Source of the DNA: Desulfosporosinus sp. OT
Lineage (GTDB): Bacteria > Bacillota > Desulfitobacteriia > Desulfitobacteriales > Desulfitobacteriaceae
Assembly: GCF_000224515.1 (NCBI RefSeq)
Contig: NZ_AGAF01000212.1
Coordinates: 1-43,673, forward strand
Reading direction: 5' to 3'
DNA: 43,673 bases
Shown here: positions 32,981 to 41,813 of the stretch, piece by piece
Numbering within the stretch: position 1 is the first letter of the stretch
Layout of the letters: each line of letters starts with the position of its first letter
Program-made: the position numbers and the translations under genes
Notes under the pieces: model-generated
Database searches by the model: none
Told to the model about the DNA's origin: nothing
The model's input: only the letters and a program-made list of their open reading frames with translations

Positions 32981-33913
32981 TTGAAGTGGTTTACGTTAAC
33001 GATTGATGGGTGCGAATTGAGCGTTCCGGAAGGGACAACCGTGCTTGAAGCCTGCCGCATGAATAATATCCCAATTCCAACTTTGTGTCATGCCCCTGAG
33101 CTAACCGCTGCCGGTGCCTGCCGTTTGTGCATTGTTCAAATTGAAGGAATGCGTAATCTTCCTCCTTCTTGTGTTACTAAGGTAACTCAGGGTATGAAGG
33201 TAGAAACGAATAATGCCAAAGTTCGAAATGCTCGTAAAACGATTTTGGAATTGTTGGTCGCCAATCATCCATTGGATTGTATGACTTGCCAAAAATTAGG
33301 TCAGTGCTCTTTGGCAGAGTATGCCTATGAATATGGTGTAAAAGGAGAAAAGTACAAAGGGGAGAAACGTCACCTTCCCATTGATGACGCAAATCCTTAT
33401 ATCTTGAGAGACCTTAACAAGTGTATATTATGTGGCAAATGTATTGCCACCTGTGAGGCGGTAACTGAACGTAATGTGATAGGCTTTGCTTATCGCGGAT
33501 TTAATGCTAAAGTTTCAACCTTTATGGACACCGACCTGAAAGATTCAACCTGTGTTTATTGCAATCGGTGTGTGGCTATTTGTCCAGTTGGAGCCCTTAT
33601 GGACAAAAACATGATCGGGAAGGGCAGAGCATGGGAGTTGACGACTGAGCAAGTCACCTGTACTTTTTGCGATTCGGGTTGCAAATTTGACATTAACTCC
33701 AAGAACGGTAAAGTTGTTGGAGTTACAGCAAAATCAGCCGCAAATGGTCGACCGCTTTGTCTTAAAGGGCGTATAGGTTCTGATTTTAGGTACAATCCTG
33801 AACGAACGGAAAGGCCTTTTGTCAATCAAAACGGTGAGTTTATTCAGGTTACGTGGACAGAGTTTTTAGGCTTAGGTAATATTGTGGAAAAGATTAACTC
33901 GCTAACGAAGTAA
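32981..33913 (+). CDS. Stand-alone iron-sulfur protein equal to the N terminus of FdhA/NuoG
   Basis: 310 residues carrying the full electron-transfer front end of a formate dehydrogenase/NuoG protein. [2Fe-2S] ligands are C36, C47, C50, C64; a His-Cys3 [4Fe-4S] site is H96, C100, C103, C109; two ferredoxin clusters are C148/151/154/158 and C191/194/197/201; the molybdopterin-type 4Fe-4S domain is C227, C230, C234, C260 with LCLKGRIG. Normal FdhA continues for about 600 more residues, but this one stops just after the motif that begins the cofactor-binding domain (TWTEF...INSLTK). No catalytic remainder follows in any frame before the terminator. It is either a truncated gene or a genuine detached electron-transfer subunit. 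TTG start after AGGAGAGGGGCGAAACGC. Confidence 0.85.
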   Translation: MKWFTLTIDGCELSVPEGTTVLEACRMNNIPIPTLCHAPELTAAGACRLCIVQIEGMRNLPPSCVTKVTQGMKVETNNAKVRNARKTILELLVANHPLDCMTCQKLGQCSLAEYAYEYGVKGEKYKGEKRHLPIDDANPYILRDLNKCILCGKCIATCEAVTERNVIGFAYRGFNAKVSTFMDTDLKDSTCVYCNRCVAICPVGALMDKNMIGKGRAWELTTEQVTCTFCDSGCKFDINSKNGKVVGVTAKSAANGRPLCLKGRIGSDFRYNPERTERPFVNQNGEFIQVTWTEFLGLGNIVEKINSLTK

Positions 33914-33991
33914 GTCTCCTTTCGTCTTCCCTGAGGGCCGTGTTGTTCGATCATTCTAATTTCAGTTCAGTCATGGTTATGAAATAACAAC

Positions 33992-34047
33992 AAATGCTCT
34001 AAAAACAAAAAGCATCTACAGAGGTGCTTTCTGTTTTTAGAGCATTT
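33992..34047. terminator. Bidirectional terminator between convergent genes
   Basis: AAATGCTCTAAAAAC pairs with GTTTTTAGAGCATTT, with an inner AAAAGCA/TGCTTT stem. The A/T-rich arms give U runs on both strands. It lies between the plus-strand iron-sulfur gene and the minus-strand regulator. Confidence 0.85.
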
Positions 34048-34077
34048 GAAAGTCAATCAATAACCACTAACCGAAGG

Positions 34078-35034
34078 TCAAGTTTCAGCAATAATTTTTC
34101 CAAGTTCAGCAAGGCCATAGCCGCCTAGCCCTTGTAATTCGAATCTAAACTCGTCAGAACGAATTATTTCAAAAATTGCTTCAAAGGCTGGATGGTTTAA
34201 ATCTTCCTTTTTTATGATCATGTCATATTGCTCTTCTTGGATAGGGATGAAATCAATTCCCTGAACTTGTAAACTTGCCTTTTCATTTCCGATGCCAAGA
34301 TCTGCATCTCCACGGGCAACCGTGCTGGCGATGGCAAGATGGGACTGGGATTCTCTTATATATCCATTGATAAATCTACCTGAAATGCCCATTTTGCGCA
34401 AGTGCTCATCCAGTAATATTCTAGTACCACTACCTTTTTCACGGTTGATAATTGTAATGTCAGAGCGGCGTAAATCGTTCCAATCGTTAATTTTTTTCGG
34501 ATTCCCTTTCGCTACATAGAAACCTTGCATACGACTGGCAAGACGAATAACGACAGTTGGAGTTCCAGGGAGCATTCTTTCAATATAGGGCACATTGTAT
34601 TCTCCGGTTTTGCCATCCCACATATGAGCAGTTGCTACTTGAACTTCTCCTTGATAAAGTGCATAGATGGCGTTATAACTTCCTTCATGAGAACGTAAGG
34701 CACGAACCCCTTTTGGATGGCGGTCCAAGTACCGACACAAAATATCTAAAATAACGTCCTGACCTGAAATAATAAAAGAACTGGGTTTATCATTAGCTTC
34801 TTCGTAAATAGGCGAAGAAACTAATTTACTTGGTTCAGGAGAAAATGTGCTGAGGGGTCTGGCGTCTTTTGTTTTGTTTTTATAGTTTTCCACATCCTCT
34901 AAATCGACACGTAATTTCTTCCCGACTCGATAAGCGTTCAATTCTCTGCGTTTCATTAAATCATAAACGGTACTTTTTGAAATTTTCAGTATGTCCGCAA
35001 CCTCTTGTGGTGTTAAGGCTTTATTCTCAACCAT
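34078..35034 (-). CDS. HTH regulator with periplasmic-binding-protein-like (molybdate-type) sensor domain
   Basis: 318 residues. An N-terminal excisionase/MerR-like helix-turn-helix DNA-binding domain (LTPQEVADILKISKSTVYDLMKRREL, then YRVGKKLRVDLEDVENY) is followed after a linker by a PBP-like domain. This has SGQDVILDILCRYL, LRSHEGSYNAIYALYQGEVQVATAHMWD, INREKGSGTRILLDE and GDADLGIGNEKA, the one-component family that pairs HTH with a molybdate/tungstate-type binding fold. It is cytoplasmic. It is divergent from the hutP-like/anf transcription unit, with about 250 bases between its start and the consensus promoter at 35286. It is therefore a good candidate for Mo-dependent control of the Fe-only nitrogenase operon and/or the mod genes (inference). 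Confidence 0.88.
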   Translation of the reverse strand: MVENKALTPQEVADILKISKSTVYDLMKRRELNAYRVGKKLRVDLEDVENYKNKTKDARPLSTFSPEPSKLVSSPIYEEANDKPSSFIISGQDVILDILCRYLDRHPKGVRALRSHEGSYNAIYALYQGEVQVATAHMWDGKTGEYNVPYIERMLPGTPTVVIRLASRMQGFYVAKGNPKKINDWNDLRRSDITIINREKGSGTRILLDEHLRKMGISGRFINGYIRESQSHLAIASTVARGDADLGIGNEKASLQVQGIDFIPIQEEQYDMIIKKEDLNHPAFEAIFEIIRSDEFRFELQGLGGYGLAELGKIIAET

Positions 35035-35122
35035 ACGTTACAACTAACCTTTCATTTACAATATATAGAGATTATATCACATTTTTATGTACAGATTATA
35101 CTGCAACAACTTATTTGAAAAT

Positions 35123-35209
35123 CTATCGTATGCAACGATCTGGAGAATATTGCTTCCAACTGGCTCAATTTGAACCTATATTTTATGTCGGTTAGAAAAT
35201 ATCTATCGT
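35123..35209. promoter_or_regulatory. Possible operators between regulator and hutP-like gene
   Basis: CTATCGT occurs twice as a direct repeat (35123-35129 and 35203-35209), each after an AAAAT-type stretch. The first copy is part of an inverted repeat ATCGT-N5-ACGAT (35125-35139). They lie in the divergent gap 35035-35414, which otherwise holds only the promoter at 35286. Candidate sites for the HTH-PBP protein; low certainty. Confidence 0.3.
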
Positions 35210-35285
35210 GAACCCATATAGGTATTTTATAGAATCCTCCGGAAAGGACATAATGGGCCAATCAAAAATGTTTGGAAAAACAGTA

Positions 35286-35314
35286 TTGACAAAGAAAAGC
35301 AAAATGAATATAAT
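35286..35314 (+). promoter_or_regulatory. Consensus sigma-A promoter of the hutP-anf unit
   Basis: TTGACA (35286-35291), a 17-base spacer and TATAAT (35309-35314): a perfect match to the vegetative consensus at ideal spacing. Predicted transcription start is near 35321. A promoter this strong upstream of a nitrogenase operon implies that control is exerted elsewhere, by repression and by the leader terminators. Confidence 0.85.
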
Positions 35315-35414
35315 TATATCAAATCACACAGGATGGAAAAAATTAAATTAAGAATTGTACAAAATGGAAAATTATTATTTCTCATAGGAGGGAGGGGTTA
35401 CAGTTCAGTTAACC

Positions 35415-35843
35415 TTGGAGAGAGAAAAAAAGCCTTCCTTGGAGAGGGCTGCGATACTGCTAGCCTTGACCGAAACAAGAGAAGAAGAAGAAAAACTCAG
35501 GAAATTTCTCAGTGAATCGTTTAACATACGTACTGCTGTGACCGGACTTGGCGGAACGGTAGCTAATCTTCGACATACGGCAAAACTAACGAATTCAGTT
35601 ATGTCAACAGCGTTTAACACAGGTATCATCCAAAAGGAAGCTCGAATGATTCACGCTCTTATTCATGCAACTCTGGAAGCCAGCAACAGTGTTTTTACAC
35701 ATACTAACAGCAATGCTAGTCTGGCTCTGAAAATTGGGTTAGCAACAAACTTCGAGTGGCTTGCTGTCGCAATTTACGGTCGTTCTTCCCTTCACCCCTT
35801 ATTGGAACACGCTCGGGTGGGATTGGGAGTTATGCATCTTTAA
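35415..35843 (+). CDS. HutP-family RNA-binding antiterminator-like protein
   Basis: 142 residues. Its C-terminal half aligns with Bacillus HutP, the histidine- and Mg-dependent RNA-binding antiterminator of the hut operon: IIQKEARMIHALIHATLEAS (HutP VIQSEGYRESHALYHATMEA), WLAVAIYG, and LLEHARVGLGVMHL (HutP LEHETFGVGINHI). The three metal-binding His of HutP appear kept as H80, H84 and H141. As in hut, the gene lies between the promoter and leader terminators of the operon it should control. The TTG start is about 17 bases from the AGGAGGGAGGGG site; the codon at ideal spacing reads GTT-ACA-GTT-CAG, perhaps a mutated GTG start. The ligand here may not be histidine. Confidence 0.85.
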   Translation: MEREKKPSLERAAILLALTETREEEEKLRKFLSESFNIRTAVTGLGGTVANLRHTAKLTNSVMSTAFNTGIIQKEARMIHALIHATLEASNSVFTHTNSNASLALKIGLATNFEWLAVAIYGRSSLHPLLEHARVGLGVMHL

Positions 35844-35844
35844 C

Positions 35845-35890
35845 TAGAGCCTTGTTGAGTGGTGTCAAGTGATTAGAGTGATAAAGACAG
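35845..35890 (+). promoter_or_regulatory. NAG-triplet tract, leader unit 1
   Basis: Just after the hutP-like stop, NAG triplets begin at 35845, 35847, 35857, 35867, 35874, 35876, 35884 and 35888, including AAGTGATTAGAGTGATAAAG. HutP binds RNA through spaced NAG triplets, so this is a likely binding tract before terminator 1. Confidence 0.55.
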
Positions 35891-36035
35891 TACAATTTCA
35901 TATTCGGGCACCAAATCGGTAATGATTTGATTTGGAGTGGAAAAGTGTTTTAGTGAGCTTTAATTATACAGAATTAAGGCTCACTTTGTTTTTTCTAAAT
36001 CGATTAAAGGAGGTGATGCGATAGAGTTTATGCCA
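35891..36035 (+). repeat. Leader repeat unit 1 (duplicate of 36296-36440)
   Basis: Starts TACAATTTCATATT, then GGGCACCAAATC, a CCAAATC/GATTTGG hairpin (35911-35935), GGAGTGGAAAAGTGT, an intrinsic terminator and a GGAGGTGATGC ribosome-type site. The second unit repeats every block in the same order with few changes. Confidence 0.85.
35952..35996 (+). terminator. Leader terminator 1 upstream of anfH
   Basis: AGTGAGCTTTAATT and AATTAAGGCTCACT form a 14-base-pair stem with one G-U pair and a six-base loop, followed by TTTGTTTTTTCT. A strong intrinsic terminator between the hutP-like gene and anfH. Confidence 0.9.
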
Positions 36036-36080
36036 ACCAATCAAACTGATTTTAAGTAAATGGGTAAATGAAAGGAGTTT

Positions 36081-36143
36081 GTGAAAATACGGGGAATTGC
36101 AATCTGGATTAGAGTTTTTTTGAGCAGTGTGTTGAGTACTTAG
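36081..36143 (+). other. Possible decayed nifH-like start after leader unit 1
   Basis: After AAATGAAAGGAG (which matches AAATGAAAGGGGAG before anfH) a GTG frame reads VKIRGIAIW and soon stops. anfH begins MTRKIAIYG. This suggests that the duplicated unit once included the first codons of a nitrogenase reductase gene, although the match is short. Confidence 0.3.
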
Positions 36144-36254
36144 AGCAGTTAAGTGATTAATGTTGATTGAGCACAAGCAAGTGAGAGCGGTTAAGTGATT
36201 GAGAGTGGTAAGTGATTAAGTGCGATTGAGTGATTGAGTGACAGAGTGATTAAG
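36113..36254 (+). promoter_or_regulatory. Extended NAG-repeat tract, leader unit 2
   Basis: About 140 bases rich in NAG triplets. The core 36193-36254 is a near-regular array with triplets at 36193, 36201, 36210, 36218, 36228, 36236, 36244 and 36252 (steps 8, 9, 8, 10, 8, 8, 8). The unit consensus is (A/G)AGTGATT. It is not coding in any convincing frame. The array directly precedes leader unit 2 and terminator 2, the position expected for an antiterminator binding site; the HutP-like protein at 35415 is the obvious candidate ligand. Confidence 0.6.
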
Positions 36255-36295
36255 CGTGATATGGGAAAGTTTAATAAACTTACCCTTAAAGATCG

Positions 36296-36440
36296 TACAA
36301 TTTCATATTGGGCACCAAATCAATTGATGATTTGGAGTGGAAAAGTGTATTAGTGGGCTTTAATTTATAAAAGAATTGAGGCTCACTTTGTTTTTTTCTA
36401 ATTGATAAGAGAGGTGATGCTATGGCGCTTATATCAATAA
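36296..36440 (+). repeat. Leader repeat unit 2 (duplicate of 35891-36035)
   Basis: TACAATTTCATATT, GGGCACCAAATC, a CCAAATC/GATTTGG hairpin (36315-36335), GGAGTGGAAAAGTGT, a terminator and GAGGTGATGC, in the same order and nearly the same sequence as unit 1. Compensating or wobble changes in the terminator stem keep it paired. Confidence 0.85.
36352..36399 (+). terminator. Leader terminator 2 upstream of anfH
   Basis: AGTGGGCTTTAATT and AATTGAGGCTCACT form a 14-pair stem with G-U pairs, followed by TTTGTTTTTTTCT. It lies 115 bases before anfH. Together with terminator 1 it should block anf expression unless antiterminated. Confidence 0.9.
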
Positions 36441-36484
36441 GGGAAGCCATAGGAAGGGTAAAGAGTGGCTTCAGTTATAAGTGA
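36422..36484 (+). CDS. Possible 20-residue leader peptide
   Basis: After AGAGAGGTGATGCT, an ATG opens a 20-codon frame (MALISIREAIGRVKSGFSYK), ending 29 bases before anfH. An overlapping ATG five bases earlier gives an eight-codon frame instead. It may be a true small leader peptide or chance; unit 1 does not conserve it (its frame stops after two codons), which argues against. Confidence 0.25.
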   Translation: MALISIREAIGRVKSGFSYK

Positions 36485-36510
36485 CTTTGGCAAATGAAAG
36501 GGGAGTTTAA

Positions 36511-37341
<831 letters not shown>

Positions 37342-37373
37342 GGCTTTTTAAAATAAGGGAGGTAACAGATATT

Positions 37374-37700
37374 ATGATTTTGATGCGAGCGATTATTAGA
37401 CCCGATAAAAAAGAAGTGATTCTTGATGAGCTTTCCAAAGCCGGGTTTCATGCTGCTACTGTCGTTGATGTTGTAGGGCGCGGTAAACAAAAGGGTATTA
37501 CGTTTGGAGACGTTGTCTATGATGAAATTCCTAAAAGTCTGATTATGTTAGCCGTTAATGATGGAGACAAAGAGAAGGTGCTGGAGGTTATTTTCCGTCA
37601 TGCTAAGACTGGGGAAACAGGAGCTTTTGGTGATGGAAAAATAATTGTAAGTCCTATCGATGAAATCTATACCGTTTCCAGCGGCGTTGCGGGGCTGTAA
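37374..37700 (+). CDS. nifI1: Nitrogenase-associated PII-like protein NifI1
   Basis: 108 residues of the GlnB fold: MRAIIRPDKKEVILDELSKAGF, VVGRGKQKGITFGD (T-loop base, with the short NifI-type loop and no uridylylated Tyr), GAFGDGKIIVSPIDEIYTV. NifI1 and NifI2 form a hetero-complex that inhibits dinitrogenase when fixed nitrogen is present; 2-oxoglutarate relieves it. The position between H and D genes is typical for archaea and anaerobic Bacillota. Confidence 0.93.
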   Translation: MILMRAIIRPDKKEVILDELSKAGFHAATVVDVVGRGKQKGITFGDVVYDEIPKSLIMLAVNDGDKEKVLEVIFRHAKTGETGAFGDGKIIVSPIDEIYTVSSGVAGL

Positions 37701-37713
37701 AGGAGGGGGCTTT

Positions 37714-38121
37714 ATGAAAGAAATTATAGCTGTAGTCAGGATGAATAAGGTCGGGGTTACCAAAAAGGCCCTGATCGAAGTTGGGGCTGCCGGCTTCACC
37801 GCCTCGAAGGTCATGGGGCGCGGCAAGCTGGTAGAAGATAAATCGATCATTGCGGAACGGCGAAAGACATTATTGGCCTTGGCCCAGAAAGATGATCAGG
37901 TTACGGATAAGATGATCACCGAATTTTTAGACGGTACCCGTCTATTCCCCCGCAGGTTGTTTAACGTTCTGGCCCATGACGAAGATGTGCCTAAGATTAT
38001 CGCCGCGATAATTAAGGCCAATCAAACAGAGTACAAGGTGGGTGACGGAAAAATTTTTGTGTTGCCGGCGCTTGATGCAGTTCGAGTTAGAACTCAGGAA
38101 TCTGGAGATGCGGCAATCTAG
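37714..38121 (+). CDS. nifI2: Nitrogenase-associated PII-like protein NifI2
   Basis: About 135 residues. MKEIIAVVRMNKVGVTKKALIEVGAAGFTASKVMGRGK, a longer T-loop region rich in Arg (ERRKTLLAL), RLFPRRLFNVLAHDEDVPKIIAAIIKANQ and VGDGKIFVLPALDAVRVRT. It is the larger partner of NifI1, spaced 13 bases after it. Start ATG at 37714 after AAAGGAGGGGGC; an upstream in-frame ATG would overlap nifI1. Confidence 0.93.
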   Translation: MKEIIAVVRMNKVGVTKKALIEVGAAGFTASKVMGRGKLVEDKSIIAERRKTLLALAQKDDQVTDKMITEFLDGTRLFPRRLFNVLAHDEDVPKIIAAIIKANQTEYKVGDGKIFVLPALDAVRVRTQESGDAAI

Positions 38122-38145
38122 AGGGAAAGGACCTTGGGCTATTAA

Positions 38146-39765
<1,620 letters not shown>

Positions 39766-39780
39766 GGAGGCAGGATATCT

Positions 39781-40155
39781 ATGGAGAGAATTATGGCAGA
39801 AACTATGGAGGATACTCTGAAAGACAGAGTTGAGCAACTGGTGGAGTATATTATGAAATGGTGTCTGTGGCAATTTCACTCTCGTGCCTGGGACAGAGAG
39901 AAACAAAACGAGGGAGTTCTCACTAAAACGAGGCAGTTACTCTGTGAGGAACCCGTCGAACTCGAAACTCCTGCGGACCGCTGCTATTGGGTGGATGCCG
40001 TCATCTTGGCTAAGGATTTTAAAGCGACGTATCCGTGGTTTGCCACGTTAGACAAAAACGATATCAAGGTGCTCATGCAGGGACTTAAAGATCGTCTGGA
40101 TTATTTAACGATTACGGGGTCGCTGAATCAAGAACTTACGGACCCTAAGTATTAA
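39781..40155 (+). CDS. anfG: Fe-only nitrogenase delta subunit AnfG
   Basis: 124 residues. The delta subunit exists only in alternative (V and Fe-only) nitrogenases. It shows [26 protein letters not shown] near the N terminus, [19 protein letters not shown] and a C-terminal [29 protein letters not shown] precedes the ATG. Located between D and K as in all anf operons. Confidence 0.96.
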   Translation: MERIMAETMEDTLKDRVEQLVEYIMKWCLWQFHSRAWDREKQNEGVLTKTRQLLCEEPVELETPADRCYWVDAVILAKDFKATYPWFATLDKNDIKVLMQGLKDRLDYLTITGSLNQELTDPKY

Positions 40156-40215
40156 GAGAAAAGATGTGCCGTCACGGTGGACGTGAACAAAGTAACCAGG
40201 AAAGGGAGTTTTAGT

Positions 40216-41604
40216 ATGGCGTGCGAGTTAAAAGATAAAGAACGTGTCGGCATTATCAACCCGATATTTACCTGTCAGCCTGCAGGCGCACAGTATGTCA
40301 GCATAGGAATCAAGGATTGTTTAGGGATCGTTCATGGAGGACAGGGCTGTGTGATGTTCGTCCGCTTGTTGTTCGCCCAGCACTTCAAGGATAACTTCGA
40401 TATCGCATCTTCCTCGGTCCATGAGGATAGTGCAGTGTTCGGTGCCGTCCATCGAGTCGAGGAAGCGGTCGATGTAGTTTTAATGCGCTATCCCCATGTG
40501 AAAGTCATACCGATTATCACCACCTGCTCGACGGAAGTCATCGGCGACGATGTCGATGGTGTCGTTCGGAAACTTAATGAGGGGCTTTTGAAAGAAAAAT
40601 ACGCCGGCCGAGAAGTTCACCTGATTTCGATTCATACCCCCAGTTTTAAGGGAAGCCAGGTGACAGGCTACGATGTCGCGTTGGAGGCTTTTCTCCAGAC
40701 ACTTGCTAAAAAAGAAACACCCAACGGCAAACTCAACTTGATTACTGGCTGGGTCAATCCAGGGGACGTAACAGCGCTCAAGCACCTTCTGGCGGAAATG
40801 AAGGTGGATGCCACGGTTCTATTTGAAATTGAAAGCTTCGACTCTCCTCTAATGCCCGATAAGAGCGGGGTCTCGCACGGCAGCACGACGGTCGAGGATC
40901 TGATTGGAACAGCGAATGCGATGGGAACGATTGCGCTGAACAAGTACGAAGGTGGCAAGGCCGCCCAATATCTGGCCAACGAATTTGACATACCGACGAT
41001 CATCGGGCCGACCCCGATCGGCATCCGCAACACAGATACCTTTCTGCAGAACCTAAAAAAAATGACTGGCAAGCCAATTCCAGAGTCTCTCGTACGCGAA
41101 CGGGGAATTGCAATTGATGCGCTGACCGATCTTGCCCACATGTTTTTCGCCGATAAGCGAGTGGCTATCTACGGGCATCCTGATCTGGTCATAGGTCTAG
41201 CGGAATTTTGTCTCGATCTGGAGATGAAGCCCGTGCTGCTGCTGCTCGGCGACGACAATGTGACCTATACGGATGATCCTCGGATCAAGGCGTTTCAGGA
41301 AAACGTCGAGTTTGATATGGAAATCATCTGTAATTCGGATCTGTGGGAACTGGAAGACCGGATCAAGAACCAGGGTCTAGAACTCGATCTCATCTTGGGT
41401 CATTCCAAAGGGCGTTTTATTTCCATCGACTATAATATCCCGATGGTACGCGTGGGTTTCCCCACCTATGACCGGGCGGGGCTGTACCGTCATCCAGTCG
41501 TCGGCTATGCGGGCGCGATCTGGTTGGCTGAAGAGATGGCGAACACGCTGTTCACGGATATGGAGTACAAAAAGAATAAGGAATGGATATTGAATGTATG
41601 GTAA
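40216..41604 (+). CDS. anfK: Fe-only nitrogenase beta subunit AnfK
   Basis: 462 residues, the usual AnfK length when the ATG at 40216 (after AAAGGGAGTTTTAGT) is used; an in-frame GTG at 40177 would add 13 non-conserved residues. P-cluster ligands are C20 (INPIFTCQPAGAQ), C45 (GGQGCVMFVR) and C104 (ITTCSTEVIGDDVDG). Further AnfK blocks are SSSVHEDSAVFGAV, LITGWVNPGD, VLFEIESFDSPLMPD, GHSKGRFISIDYNIPMVRVGFP and a C-terminal YKKNKEWILNVW. It pairs with AnfD and AnfG. Confidence 0.97.
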   Translation: MACELKDKERVGIINPIFTCQPAGAQYVSIGIKDCLGIVHGGQGCVMFVRLLFAQHFKDNFDIASSSVHEDSAVFGAVHRVEEAVDVVLMRYPHVKVIPIITTCSTEVIGDDVDGVVRKLNEGLLKEKYAGREVHLISIHTPSFKGSQVTGYDVALEAFLQTLAKKETPNGKLNLITGWVNPGDVTALKHLLAEMKVDATVLFEIESFDSPLMPDKSGVSHGSTTVEDLIGTANAMGTIALNKYEGGKAAQYLANEFDIPTIIGPTPIGIRNTDTFLQNLKKMTGKPIPESLVRERGIAIDALTDLAHMFFADKRVAIYGHPDLVIGLAEFCLDLEMKPVLLLLGDDNVTYTDDPRIKAFQENVEFDMEIICNSDLWELEDRIKNQGLELDLILGHSKGRFISIDYNIPMVRVGFPTYDRAGLYRHPVVGYAGAIWLAEEMANTLFTDMEYKKNKEWILNVW

Positions 41605-41672
41605 GACGTATGATAGCCATTTGCTCTCTGAGCAATCAATTATTGTCGTAACACTTCGCTGGAGTTTTGTTA

Positions 41673-41714
41673 GATTATGCCAGCTCCTGATTGACATCAG
41701 GTTCTGGCATAATC
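41673..41714 (+). other. Strong hairpin between anfK and nifB
   Basis: GATTATGCCAG pairs with CTGGCATAATC, and inside it CCTGA pairs with TCAGG, with one two-by-two internal loop and a six-base loop. No T run follows, so it is more probably an mRNA stabiliser/processing site than a terminator. It may set a high anfHDGK:nifB ratio. Confidence 0.6.
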
Positions 41715-41813
41715 ATTAAAAGGAGAATCTACATAATGAAGGGGAAAATGCCTGCCGTGCGGTGGGAAGAGGGAAGGATAGAAGCGAGAAGGAGGAAGGT
41801 AGAGGTGAAAAAC

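Noticed and set aside
32981-33913. Iron-sulfur protein as NuoG of a respiratory complex I
   Set aside because: No other nuo genes are nearby; the Moco riboswitch and xdhC context and the retained molybdopterin-type 4Fe-4S domain favour a formate-dehydrogenase-type origin.
36113-36254. Short tandem repeats that could be taken for a CRISPR array or iteron origin
   Set aside because: The units are only 8 bases with no unique spacers of CRISPR length, no cas genes, and no replication gene nearby. The location between a regulator gene and a terminator fits an RNA leader element much better.
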